Assembly (NCBI RefSeq): GCF_010093815.1
Contig: NW_022985559.1
Span: 151,770-215,769, forward strand
DNA: 64,000 nucleotides
Direction: 5' to 3'
Origin: Pseudovirgaria hyperparasitica
Taxonomy: Eukaryota; Ascomycota; Dothideomycetes; Acrospermales; Acrospermaceae
Positions 1-11,461 of the stretch are shown here, piece after piece. The notes below the pieces were generated by a model. That model worked only from the letters and a program-made list of their open reading frames with translations. It was not told where the DNA came from and did no database searches. Made by a program: the position numbers and the translations under genes. Position 1 is the first letter of the stretch; each line of letters opens with the position of its first letter.

Positions 1-395
1 AATTATTTTTCTAAGTCTCTTTTTTAGTTAAATTTTTTAAAGTTCTAAGTTCGAACTTTCTAAGGAAGTTCCTTAATTCCTTAGAATATTTTAAAGATCT
101 ATATCTCTTTTATCTTCTTCCTTTTAGGCGGCCGTCCTTAGCGCTAAACTATACTAAAAAACGTTAAATCGCCGTACTTTAGTATAATTCTCTACGATTC
201 CACGGCTTCCTTTACTAATTACTACTTATATACTAATATCGCTACTTTACTAATGTTTATTATAGGTTCCTAAGTATCTTTATTAGGATTATATCCTTTC
301 TAATAAATTTAATATAGCTATATACTATCTTCGGCGCGTTACTAGCTAAGTATCTACTTAACTTTATAGATATCTATACCTTCTTACGTAACTAC
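1..395 (-). pseudogene. A1 integrase end and chromodomain, partial
   Basis: The minus strand encodes the same chromodomain-bearing tail seen in A2 at 37,466-37,742. In A2 the recognisable string is a tyrosine-led chromodomain core with WLYK and a KGY..N.DT.EP motif, then a basic tail with PPKRKK. This places family A among chromoviruses, whose chromodomain is thought to steer integration to heterochromatin. Stops are RIP-type. Confidence 0.8.
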
Positions 396-767
396 TATGG
401 AAGGCCGCTCCTACAGCCCCACATGTATATGTCCCTGGCTCAATTACATGGCTTTATTGTATATTTAAGGAGGGCGTTTTCCTTGGTCATTCTGCTCGGC
501 GCGCTTCCCCCATCACTAATATTTGACTATTCGACCTTTTCTTACGTTCATGGGCCTCTATGGGTATTGATTATTAGGCTTAGCTATTGAAGAATTGATT
601 AAGAGTATTATATAGACCCGTCCTATCGTAAAAGAGAACTAATAAGAAGTCGTGCGTTCAAAGAGAACTCATAATACCTGGGAGAGATACTTATGAGTTC
701 GTCGCGACTACTATACTAGGAATACAGCTATTTATAAAAGGGATACACATGGCGATAGCTTACTATA
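396..767 (+). repeat. B 5' LTR
   Basis: This 372-bp LTR aligns end to end with 11,462-11,833. It has a conserved block with GGAGGGCGTTTTCCTTGG and the same length as its partner. Most differences are C to T or G to A in CpA/TpG context, which indicates that they arose by RIP. Confidence 0.93.
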
Positions 768-771
768 ATTT

Positions 772-787
772 TAGAGGTCGTACCCGG
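772..787 (+). other. Candidate primer-binding site of B
   Basis: Four bases after the 5' LTR the sequence reads TAGAGGTCGTACCCGG. If the first TAG is a RIP-mutated TGG, the site would pair with a tRNA 3' end made of CCA, discriminator T, a seven-base acceptor strand and a five-base T-stem strand. That is the geometry of a normal tRNA primer. I cannot assign the tRNA with certainty; fungal tRNA-Gln is a guess. Confidence 0.4.
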
Positions 788-1271
788 ACTATAAACTTAT
801 AGGGGGAGATTAGGACTCCGAAACTAGCTTAGGGGAAGTATATGGCGTGCCTAATAAGGTAGTCTAGACTTACTAGATCGAAGCTACGAGTCCGGAAAAC
901 AGGGAGTCCGGAGTCGCTAGGGGCTAGCCTCTTAAAAGTAGCCGTAAAAAGTATGCGCATGCTAACACGGGTGATAGCGCGACTCGAAAATGTCTTAGGG
1001 GAATGGGATATAAAATAGGGCTAGATAAAGTAGTAAAGAAGAGTTTAAAAACGATAAATATAACCTGTTTAGTGCTGCTATAGCTGTTATTTATAAACAC
1101 GGCCACACGAGTATACTACTTTAGGAACGCCTCACACGAAGATAATAATATAAGTAGAATACCGTGAACCTTATATCGATGAAGACGATAGTAATAGTTT
1201 ACCTTATAAAGGGATTAGTTAATATAGAGAAGGGATGATAGGTGTTATAGGTAGACGCATTGGGCCAACCT

Positions 1272-1296
1272 TTAGTTAAGGTAATCCCTTAACTAA
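1272..1296 (+). repeat. Hairpin P0, degenerate copy, in B 5' leader
   Basis: Arms TTAGTTAAGG and CCTTAACTAA (10 bp) with a 5-nt loop lie about 90 bases before the gag ATG. It is related to the perfect hairpins at 3,980, 11,283, 12,488, 17,276 and 38,209 but is shorter. Confidence 0.6.
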
Positions 1297-1387
1297 TAAC
1301 CTTACCCCCAGCGTCTCCACTAGTATATCTACTACTAGTAATGGTGCGATAGAAGCTTAAAATAACGACCTAGTAACTCGTAGAGAG

Positions 1388-4300
1388 ATGCTTAACTTCT
1401 TCGTAGCATTTGCGCGACAAGGAAGGATGGTATCTCTACCTACCCTAGCCCCCGAGCGCTTTAAAGGAATAAATATTACGGCCTTCCTTCGGAAGTACGA
1501 GGATATATATATAAACTACGAAGTTCCGCCTGATAAGAAGATAACCTCCCTACCGTTATACTACGAGGACTATCTCCGTCCTACTATTAAAGGAATAAGT
1601 AGGTTTTAGAAATAGTAGTAGGCCACGCTACGTGAAGAATTATTAAAGGAATTCTCTCTATTTGACTCTACCCTCGAGGAAGGCACCATCCACTTTATCC
1701 GAAAATACGTGGAAATGGTTAAAGTAGACCCATCCTACTCTCTCCCTATGTACTACTCCCGGTATCGTGTTATTATAGAGAAACTTACGGCTAAAGGAAG
1801 CCTAAGCTCGTATTCGCGAATAGAGCTCTTCCTAGAAGGGCTGCCTAATAGTCTTAAGGCTCGGGCTATAGAGAAATGTTAACTTACGATGGAAGTATAT
1901 AGTTACGACTAGGTAATTATCTATAGCTTCGTATTACGAAAGGCTAGAGCACTTAAGGAACTAGCTCGTATTAATAAGCACTTAGCCGCACAAGAGCTAG
2001 CCATAGCCATGTACTATAAATTAAAGATAGGGAGTAAGAAGACCGGCTTAGAAGAGTAGTTACATGAAGAAAGAAGAACTAATGAATTTAACTACCCCTC
2101 TCTAGTCGTAGTACACGTCGCGCTAGAATCGGATAAGTTTAACGAGATAGTAGAGAGATTTAGTAAACTAGACCTTACGTTAATTAAGATAAAGTCCTAC
2201 TTTACCTCTAATCCCTTATTCCCATCCCTTAAGAAGTATAAATCTAAGCTACTTTCGGCTATTATTAACTAGTAGGCGCGAAGGCTAAATCTTTTAGTAC
2301 ATCTCTAAGCACGAGGCATGCCCATAGAACTAACATAAGTTTATCTATAGAATTATATATAGAATAGAGAATATGTCTCTACCCGAGACTCCTAAGAAGG
2401 CGTTATAGCCTAGGATAGGCCTCGAAGACCAATCGTGTGCATCACGTGCGGAGGAGATTATCTAATATATAGATGTCCGGAGATAGTAGAATATATTAGA
2501 GACGGATTACTAAATATTAACGGGGTACGAGTATTCTAAGGGCGTTTTAGGGCGAACGGAGAAGAAATCCTATTACTACCCTCCTCGGCAGGGCTATAAG
2601 CTACTCTATAAGCTATCCGGAACTATATAGTAATAGTTTAAAACGGCCTAAGCTAGTACGGAGGAGGAGTAAAGGTTTCTACGTCTATAGTAAACATTAA
2701 CGCTTTATAGGGAGTGCCGGTATATAGTATTAGTATAAAACCTACGAAGGGTCCCTACTAGGCCTTAGCGGATAGTAATTTAAAAGAAGAAGTTATATCG
2801 CCCAAGAGTAAGAAAGATAGATATATAGAATTCCACGAACGCTTCGACGTGGCTAGTAATAGATATATCCGCGAGAAGATAGCCCTAGAAGAGCCCGCTA
2901 TACTCGTAATATCTAGAAGGGGGATTATAAAGAGTATATCTAATTATACTAAGGAAAGAAAGATCGCCCGCCTCCGCGGAATGCGTGAAGGGTAGTATAT
3001 AAGGATTATTAAGGAATAGGAGGACGGTAAGAAGAGTAGTAACTAGGGAATGTCTAAATAAGAGCCAACGGCGCCGGAGGATAAGATAGATAAAGGGGAT
3101 AGCCTAAATCCTAGTTAAAAGGCACGTATCCGAGGCGTTAAGCTTAATAACTATCTACGCGAAGGATAGCGGCTAAGTATAGAAGCTAGCGAAGCATAGC
3201 TGGTACGCGTTCTAGGGATAACCATGAATATTACTATTAGCGAACTATTAAGCCTTAATGGTAACTTATATCGTGCGGTGTTCGAGAAAGGCGCCCCCGA
3301 CTTTATAGCTAGAGAGGTCCGTAAGGCTCGAGAAGAGAGAGCCGAGAAGAAAGGAAGAAACGACTATACTATGGCTCCCGAGATAAATAAACTTAATGTA
3401 TTAGTATCCCTCTATACTACGGGGACGGCTATTATATAACGAGATATTAATTAGCTTAAGGAAGGGATAGTAAGGCTAGTAGCTAAGTGTCCGAGGTACC
3501 CCGTGGAAGTTAGTCCTAAAAGGGCGACTAGTATAGTACTATTTAATAGTGGCGTATAGGTAAATAGTATTTAACTAGATGCTATAAGGCGTCTCGGGCT
3601 AGCAATATCTTCGCTTCTACTATATATAAAGAACTCGAGTTTAGTTAGCGCTACTTAGTATAGTACTCTATTCGTGGGAATAGTATAGTAATACCCTATC
3701 TATATAGGTCGGATTATTACAGCTACTTCGATATTCGTATATAGCGAACTTAATTATAACCTTATTCTAGGGGAGCTATATACTAGATAGGCCTTACTTA
3801 CGGTATAGAGGTTAGCCTCTAGGTAAGTACTCTTAATAGTCTACTCTATATATAGATAAGAATATATAACCTTTAAAACTAGTCCGGACGAGTATATTCT
3901 AGTCTTAGAGAAGGAGGGTAACTCCGTAGCTAGAGACTAACTATATAGCGGAGTATGTCGCCGGAAGCCGGAGTTAAGCCGGATTATTAGTTAAGGGCTA
4001 CCCTTAACTAATAATCCGTACTAAATAGGGTCCGGTAAACCTACTAATAAAGGGGATAGGCTATATTTTTATATAGATATAGAAATGAGTTATATAGAGT
4101 TACTTTCCGAGAAAATCCGGTCTAAAAATGTTACTCGGTTATCAAGAAAAGATAACTTAGCCGCCCTAGTTACGGCGGTAAGGTACGCTACCTTCGTACA
4201 TAAATAAGGCACGATAATAGAACGGCTTATAGTAGGCTCTACCGGCCTCTAAAGACGGTATTTATCCGGGGTATTAAAGGGATTTAGTATAGCTACCATG

Positions 4301-7300
4301 TATAAAAGAAAGGGAGTTAAAGTACACCCCGTGGATGACTCCGAAGCCTACCGAAAGGTTCCTAGGAATCTATTAGGGTATCTAGACTGGCGTAAACGAG
4401 CAATCGCACGGTAGGTACTTCTTCTAGCCGTCTATCTAGGCCTTAACGTATTTAATAGGCTAATAGAGCCTCGAAGGGTAACTATCCCGCTAGGAACACG
4501 TCTAACGCCTCTATATATAAGTTAGCTAAAGATTAGAATGGAGCTACGTTCCGCGGAACTTAAGTTACTATATATAATCTTATTATATCGCGAGGAAGCA
4601 CTAGCATAGGAATTCTTATACCTTAGTAAATTTAATAAAGAGGTGGCACCTCCGTAGGAGATCCGAACGGTGGAATATAAGGCATAGTAGGCTAAGAACT
4701 TTAATATTTCTAGAGCCCTTTATAGAAAGGTACTCATGATCCTAAAAGAGCGTCTTAATAGCGGAAGGCTCGAGCCCTATAGTAGTCCTTATTAAAACGC
4801 CTATTTTCTCGTGGAAAAGAAGAAGGAAGCCAATAAGGAACGAGATTATAGGTTAATTAATTCGGCGATAGAAATTAACCGAGTTACCATTCGTAATGCG
4901 GCTATACCGCCCTCGTGTAAAGAGTTCTCGGAGTACTTTATAGGGATAGCTATCTTAACGTTTACCGACTTCTTCTTAGGATATAATTAGATTCTATTAG
5001 TAGAGCATTACCGAGACTTAACGGGGTTTATAACGCCCCTAGAATTACTACACGGGATAACATTACCTTAAGGGGCCACTAATTTAGTAGCTTAGTTCGT
5101 TAGAATTATATTAACTATTATATAAGAATACATCCCGGAGAGGGCTCTACTATTCCTAGATGACTTAGGTATTAAAGGACCTATAACGAAATATAACTCT
5201 AAGGAGGCCCTGCCTAGAATTTATAGATATATCCTAGAACATTTAATTAACGTGGATAAGGTTCTCGCGGATATAGAGCGCGCTAGATACGCCCTAAGTG
5301 GTAAGAAGACTTAGTAGTATGTTAAAGCCGCTAACGTTATAGGATATGTCTACGATATTAAAGGGAGGCGACCGAGTAATAAAAAGGTTACTACTATTAG
5401 GGACTAGAAACCCTATAAAAACACGACGAATGTGCGAGCCTTCCTTAGCGTTTATATATATTTCTAGATATAGATCCCCGGGTACGCTATTATCGTATCA
5501 CCGCTATTTATACTATTAAAGAATAAATCGGCCTAGTAGTAGATAGCTAAGGAGTAGACCTCGATGGACGCGCTAAAGATAGCTCTAACTACTACTCCCG
5601 CACTAATAACGTTATAGTATAGGATAGGTACGGGAGATATAATCCTAGTAGTAGACTCTAGTAACGTTAGATAGGGAGCTACATTAATATAGGAGAACGA
5701 GGATCGTAAACGTTAGCCATCGCGGTATAATAGAGGAATATAGTTAAAAGCTAAGAGAAACTACGACACCGTGAAGCTAGAGTACTAAGCCCTCCTCCAC
5801 GCGTTATAGAAGTTCCGGTAATATCTCTATAGTATATACTTTATTATAGAAATAGACACGAATACTCTAGTCGCTTAAATTAACCGTACCGTAACTAACT
5901 TACTAGGGGCGCTCGTTACTAGGTGGCTCGCGTAGATTTAGCTATAGAACTTTATAGTTAGACATGTACCTAGGAAGCGTAACGTAGTCGCTAATAGTAT
6001 CTTACGGATATATAAAGGAGAAGAACCACTAGACGTCCCTACCTTTAACCTAGACGAGTTCGTGGACATGGCTCTATATATAGACGTGCTAGAGACGTCG
6101 TTAATTAAGCCCGTTAGCGGGAGAGATTACATAATAGGGATACTCGACTATGTCGCTATTAAGTCTCCCTTAATAGATAAATATAGCGATAAATAGTAGA
6201 GGATTACGAAGTACCTTACTATACTCGAGAGGCTAACCAATCTAACTAACCGAGCGTATAAGGCCTTTATAACCGACTATCTAAAGTTCCTCATGCGTGA
6301 CCGAATACTCTAGTAGAGAGTAGATAGGTATCGCTAATACACACGAGTAATTAAGGATCCGAATACTAGGGCGCGTATAATTACTACCACTTATAACGAG
6401 ATAGATTATAGAGGTAGCGAAGGGACCCTCGGAAGGATTAAGGATAAGTATTAGTAGATAGGTATACGTAGAGACGTGCGATAGCACGTAAAAACCTATA
6501 ATAAATATTAACGACGAAGTAAACTCCTCGGAGGTCTTAATAAAGGGCTCTACCACGTTATAACGCCTATTCTTTAGTAAAGAATATACTTAGACGTAAC
6601 GACTCTACTACCTTCTATAGGGTATAGTAAAGTAGTATCTATATAAGAATAGCTAAGCGGATAGACTAAGGCGGAGGCATGTACGGTAGCTACGTCTATA
6701 GTCGTCGTAAAGTTCCTCTTTAAGAACGTAATCTATAGATACGGAATTATTCCTAAAATTACCTATAATAGTAGTAGAGAAAATATAGGTACCATAGAGG
6801 AGCTCCTCCGACTCTATGGAATTTATTAGAAGGTTACGTCTACGTATAATCCCTAAGTAAATAGAATTATTAAGAGAAGTTTTATACTACTTATTAATAC
6901 TCTCGCGAAGATAACTAATAGTGGATTTAAGAACTAGCCCGGCCACCTCTATACGGTTGTCTAGGTAGATAGAATAACGACACGTGCTAGTATAGGGTAT
7001 AGTACCGTATACCTCGTGCTCGGCTATAAACTAATTATGCCTATCGAAGTCGAATTCGAGTCGCTCCGAATACTCCCTTAGAACGAGGTGCGATTAACGT
7101 CCGACTTACTCGCTCTTCGAGCTAGATAACTTAAGAGAAGATCCGAGAATCTTAAGGAGGCCTATACCTACACGACACGAACGCGTGAGGAATTAAGAGA
7201 GGCATGGAATAACGACTATCACCTTCATTAAGAGTCGTTACTAGTTAATATGATTGTCCTTCTATACGACTCATAGCGATAGAAGAATATAGGGTGGAAG

Positions 7301-7534
7301 CTAAGGTAGCATTAGAGGGGGCCATATAGAATCCAGTCTATGTTTAATTATACTTATAAGCTCGCGGAGCTTAATAGAGCCATGCTTAGAGGGACGTTTC
7401 CTAGCCATAGGTTAAAGAAATATTTTATAAGAAATGTAAGTAACGAGAGTCACGACGAGCCCTCGCGACTACCGATTAGAAGAATTACCGAGGAAAATAA
7501 GGAGAGTAGCGATAAGGAAAACTATTATAAATAA
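1388..7534 (+). pseudogene. B gag-pro and pol, RIP-inactivated
   Basis: A single reading frame can be followed from 1,388 to 7,534. Gag has a zinc knuckle at about 2,438-2,476 that reads C-x2-C-x4-Y-x4-C, where the usual His is now Tyr (CAT to TAT). A protease-like LFNSG stands at about 3,540. RT is at about 4,700-5,400 with FITPL, LP.GATN and FLDDLGIKGP, the form typical of fungal Gypsy elements. RNase H is at about 5,630-6,050 and integrase at about 6,200-7,250, with GYKLIMPIE near its end. A TAA at 3,992-3,994 lies inside a hairpin that has no RIP target there, so gag-pro may really end at that point. Pol may then restart at the in-frame ATG at 4,085. Most other stops are RIP-type. The end may extend past 7,534. 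Confidence 0.88.
3980..4018 (+). repeat. Hairpin P1 at the gag-pro / pol junction of B
   Basis: A perfect 18-bp inverted repeat (core arm TTATTAGTTAAGGG) encloses the loop CTA. In the gag frame it contributes the stop TAA at 3,992-3,994. The arms contain no CpA or TpG, so RIP could not alter them; the loop CTA is the RIP product of CTG. Confidence 0.9.
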
Positions 7535-7699
7535 CTCACGGAACACCTCGACGACGCTACACGAACCCGGGTGGAAGTAGTAATTCCTGCTCCGTAAGAC
7601 TTTAATAGAGAAGAATATTTGCGTTTCCCTAGAATCGATATCTTCTTCTAGGGGATAGAAGTTTTTTTAAGAAGGGAAGGGATGCTTATAAAAGTAGTC

Positions 7700-7775
7700 T
7701 TATAACGATGAACTCCATCATCGAAAAAGGATAATAAACTCCATCATCGAAAGAGGATGATGAACCCTATCATTA
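7700..7775 (+). repeat. Short tandem repeat in B spacer (GATGA/CATCATCGAAA units)
   Basis: Two to three imperfect units of about 30 bases, each with ACTCCATCATCGAAA followed by an AGGAT(A/G)ATGA-like block, lie just after the end of pol. They are part of the 0.8-kb non-coding spacer between pol and the third ORF. Confidence 0.6.
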
Positions 7776-8007
7776 CTATAAAATAATAAAACTTATTATT
7801 AAAGCAAGTAATGCTCGAAAGAAGACATAATGGCGTTTACGCGAATTCCACCTACCATATATTAAAGCCGGTCGTGTAATCGAAGCCTATCTATCGAAGG
7901 CCTATTTCGTTACTATAGAACGGGCCCTATTAGAAACTAATAAGGAAGAAAAGAAGGAGGAGGTATAGGAGAAAAAGATACTTATAGGAAGTCTTATAAG
8001 GATAAGA

Positions 8008-8115
8008 ATATACCCGGTATCTATTCATTTATAGATTCCGCCATATACCCGGTAGACACATTCATTTATAGATTTCCTATGTACCTAGTATATATTCATT
8101 CATAGATTCGACACG
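8008..8115 (+). repeat. Tandem repeat, about 37-bp unit, three copies, in B spacer
   Basis: Three successive units share ATACCCGGTA, a variable part, and ATTCATTTATAGATT. Unit spacing is about 37 bases, and differences are mainly RIP-type. A fourth partial ATACCCGGTATTCG follows near 8,164. Confidence 0.65.
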
Positions 8116-8184
8116 TATACGGGCCTACGGCCGTTAGCAAGGATCATTTATAAAAATCACTATATACCCGGTATTCGAGGAGGC

Positions 8185-8329
8185 ATAAAAGAGAACTTAA
8201 GATAGTATATAACTCTTCCCTCTTATACCTCTCTATACCTTCTTAATTAATAAAACCTCCTCCTCTACTTCCGCCTCGCTTAACTATCTCTTCTTAGAAC
8301 GTAACTCGCCGATAGAACCGATAATAATA
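8185..8329 (+). promoter_or_regulatory. Possible internal promoter or leader of the B third ORF
   Basis: The stretch ahead of the ATG at 8,330 has CATAAAAG, then GTATATAACTCTTCCC (TATA-like followed by a CT-rich run), then a pyrimidine-rich leader. It lies downstream of the tandem repeats. This would allow separate transcription of the third ORF. It is inference only and the RIP background makes TATA strings common. Confidence 0.3.
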
Positions 8330-11290
8330 ATGGCCCCGCCGAAAAAGAAAACGCCTACCCGTGAAGAGTTATAAGATCGTTAAGTACTAATAAGATAGAT
8401 ACAGTTCTAGTTAAGAGTCGTGAGTGCTAAAGTAGGGCTATCGACGGCTATCGTGGTATTAAGACTATCTACTACTCCGTATAGATAGGCTATAGAAGCT
8501 ACGGAAGTAAATAAGTCTACTATTAACCGAATTATCGCTATCTAGGACCTATAAGAGCGATAGGACTATATTCTAGACACGTTTAATAATCTCCTTTATA
8601 TTACTAGCCTCGTAGAATAGCTCTTAAGTAGTATAGTTAACCTCTTCTAGGAAGTAGGAGCCGTAATAGGGTATAGTAAGGTAAAGATTAACTCCTCTAT
8701 TCTAAAAGAAGTCCACGAGATAATTCGTCGTGGAAGAGATACTAACTCCCGTATCCTAAAAGCTAAAAATGCGATTCTATAAAACTAGCGAAAAGACCTC
8801 CCTAATAACGATGGCTAGTTACTCTAATCCGCCCTCGGATAGCTCCAGTAAACATAGAACTTTATAGAAAAGCTAGTAGCGCTCTTACGAATGCGGACAT
8901 AGGCGAGAGCGAGAAACTAGTTAAACGTATCCCTATGGTCCCGAATCGGCTAGGGATAGAAGGGAAGGGGAATTAAGGTATATCTTTAGAGCTCTAATAT
9001 TAATACCGCCCTAGCTAGCGATAGTAACGAGGACGGTCTATCTCTCTAGTAACTCTCGAACTACCCTAGCCGATAAAATAAACTAACGTTCCATAATAAG
9101 ACGGGACTTATTATCCCCGCTAGTTAATAGTTACGGATAAGTAGAATGGTTTATAGGCCCGTCGAATACTACCTATAAATTAAAGAGATAAGTATATCGC
9201 CTCCGCCTTAGACCTTACCGTCGCTAAAACTAGCGTAGATAACGCCTATAGTAAAGTCCCCTCTACGAAGTACGCCTTCTAGTTTAGTAGTACGTCGTCT
9301 CTTCGAAGCTAGTCGTCCGTTTAAAGTAAGTATTTCTTCTACTACTACTAGTATATATCTCTTACCGGGCCATGTAAGAACCTCTTTAGTGCCCGTTACG
9401 GCTATGCTAATAAAACCCACTCGCGGACGTACCTTATCTACCGGCCCTTAGTAATTACTAGGGGCGCCTATACGATAATCCCCGGTTATTCTTAGTTCGT
9501 ACCCTAAGATAATAGTATTAGTTAAGGAAGAGGACGAGTCTAAGAAGTGTTAATGCGCGCCTTTAGTAACGAAGACTTTTAAGGCAGCTACATTATTAAA
9601 GAAGAATTTCATGAGCATTAAGGGAATGGCCCTACTAGTACGCTAGAAAGCGTAGATAGATAACATGGCTATTCCGTATAAAGTCTGCTATAAGCATTAC
9701 TAAGACGTGGCTAGAAAGAATAATATGCTCGTTAGCGTGTCCCACTTAAACCTAGTAGCGAGACTTAAAATAGTATATGAGTTTAGAGATAACGTAGGGG
9801 CCCTTAAAGTTTATAAGGACCGCTATACCTGGTTCGCGAAGTACACGCGGCCACCTTATCCGATAGAGGCATTAGATATCTATTATTACTAGGCCCTAGA
9901 GACACTAAAGTAAGTTATTAATATTAAAACCATCCTTACTAGTATTATATTTATGATTTAGAAGGAGGACGGTAGAATAGGTAGGTAACTCTTTAACGAG
10001 TGGGAACGTACCGGAAGTATTAATATTAAAGGGCTCTTCGAGCTACTTAAAAAGACGACCTCTATACTTAATAAGAGTATCCTAGAACTTACGAGGGATG
10101 AATTTAATATATATAAGTACCACTAGCGCATGTTTAATAAGAAATTAAACTACGGCTAGCTACGAACTATATACCACTCCTATATCTAATAGTTTATTAG
10201 GTAATACCTACTTTACTAGCTTACCTATATCGCTCTTCGGCCCAATCTTAACTACTATCTAATCTCGTACCCGTACTATGCGAAGTCCTAGGATAGAGGT
10301 AATAAGACGGGTTTTAAGCATCTCGATAACGCCATTAATCGAATCCTCGATCCTAGCGATAGACACGGGTTTAATATAATCTAGGGGAGTATTAGTCTCG
10401 ACGATAAATGAAGTGACGACTATACTATAATCGTTCCCCGCTCCTATAAGTTCTTAAACGAATAGTAGTCGAAGGCTAAGCTCCGCGAGGGGGTTAATCG
10501 AAACGGTATAATCACGGCTATTAACGACAAGATCTATAATGCGGACGATAAGAAATGATTTAGTCCCTTTGTCCCGGTCCCCTACCAGTCCCTTAAAGTA
10601 TGTATCTCTAGCCTACTAATAATACACGGCGCCTAGGGTCCCGTAAAGGGTAGAAGACGTATAATGCTTCCATGGTATGTCGCGATTAGCCCTAATCACA
10701 TAATAATGGAAGTGCCTAAAATGGGTACATGGGAATAACTCGTAGTAGCTTATAGGAATTTAACTCCGGGACCCACGTCTCCGTTAGGATTTTCTAATAA
10801 ATATAGCGCGATTCCTTTTGCCTTCCTAGCCGTAGTTTAACTCCCGAGTTTTAACGCCGTTAGTAACGTATTAGTCGGCCGTAAAAGATAGGATAGCTAG
10901 GAGGTAAAAGAAGAGGTAGCTACGTGGCTTAACGCAAGTCCTTAATAACTTAAAGCTAAGGTAGACGCCTGGTTTAAGGAGGGCTCGAGGGTATTCGTAG
11001 AGACCTTTAAGAAAATAGTAAGGTAGGAAAGGCTAGTCTATGGGGATAGGTTATTCTAGAAGGAATTTAACGAGGCGCGTGCCGCCAAGCGGCTAATTAA
11101 TTTTAAGAAATTCGAGTCTAACGCGGGCCTAGATAATATTAAAGAGAACTTCTATAGATAGAAGAGGCCTAACGAACTATCCGATGAGAAGGAATCTAAC
11201 CTCTCTAAGATGAGCGACACGATTCTTTAGGAGCTAGCTTGCGACCTCGAGTACTAAGATTAGGCGCCTGAAAACCTACCTAATTATTAG
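8330..11290 (+). pseudogene. Third ORF of B: 2OG-Fe(II) dioxygenase-like protein, RIP-inactivated
   Basis: One frame of 987 codons runs from ATG 8,330 to TAG 11,288-11,290 with no frameshift. Nearly every internal stop is TAG or TAA as expected from CAG, CAA or TGG, plus a few TGA. The N-terminus is Lys-rich (APPKKKTPTREE). The C-terminal half has a motif series expected of a double-stranded beta-helix dioxygenase: GFKHLD with His664 and Asp666 as an HxD pair, GSISLDD about 20 residues later, then His766 in IHGA, and RRR at 775-777 followed by MLPWYV. The spacing from the distal His to Arg (9-11) is the usual one for binding 2-oxoglutarate. TET/JBP-type enzymes of this superfamily are known from fungal DNA transposons (KDZ group), but I know of none in a Gypsy element. 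The N-terminal half is unrecognised. Identification of the fold is inference from motifs. Confidence 0.6.
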
Positions 11291-11315
11291 TTAAGGGCTG
11301 CCCTTAACTAATAAT
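11283..11315 (+). repeat. Hairpin P2 at the end of the B third ORF
   Basis: 15-bp perfect arms with loop CTG. The stop codon TAG of the dioxygenase-like ORF (11,288-11,290) lies in the left arm. It has the same core as P1, P3, P4 and P5. Confidence 0.9.
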
Positions 11316-11445
11316 CCGGGCTAAGGTTTACCCGCGCCGAGAGGTTTACTAGGGGCGTATTTTATTCGTATTAAGGTCTTTCTTTTAGGCGTTCTTTATA
11401 CGGTTTCTTATACGGTTACTATACTACTAAGGGTAGTAGTTCTAT

Positions 11446-11461
11446 GGGCCGGGGAGGTATA
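11446..11461 (+). other. Polypurine tract of B
   Basis: GGGCCGGGGAGGTATA lies immediately before the 3' LTR, the usual place for plus-strand DNA priming. It is purine-rich but not uninterrupted. Confidence 0.55.

Noticed and set aside
7700-8115. CRISPR-like array in the B spacer
   Set aside because: The units are contiguous tandem repeats without unique spacers, and the host is a eukaryote.
9208-9420. 70-codon minus-strand frame in B
   Set aside because: It lies opposite the 987-codon third ORF, whose frame is continuous apart from RIP stops; it is a shadow.
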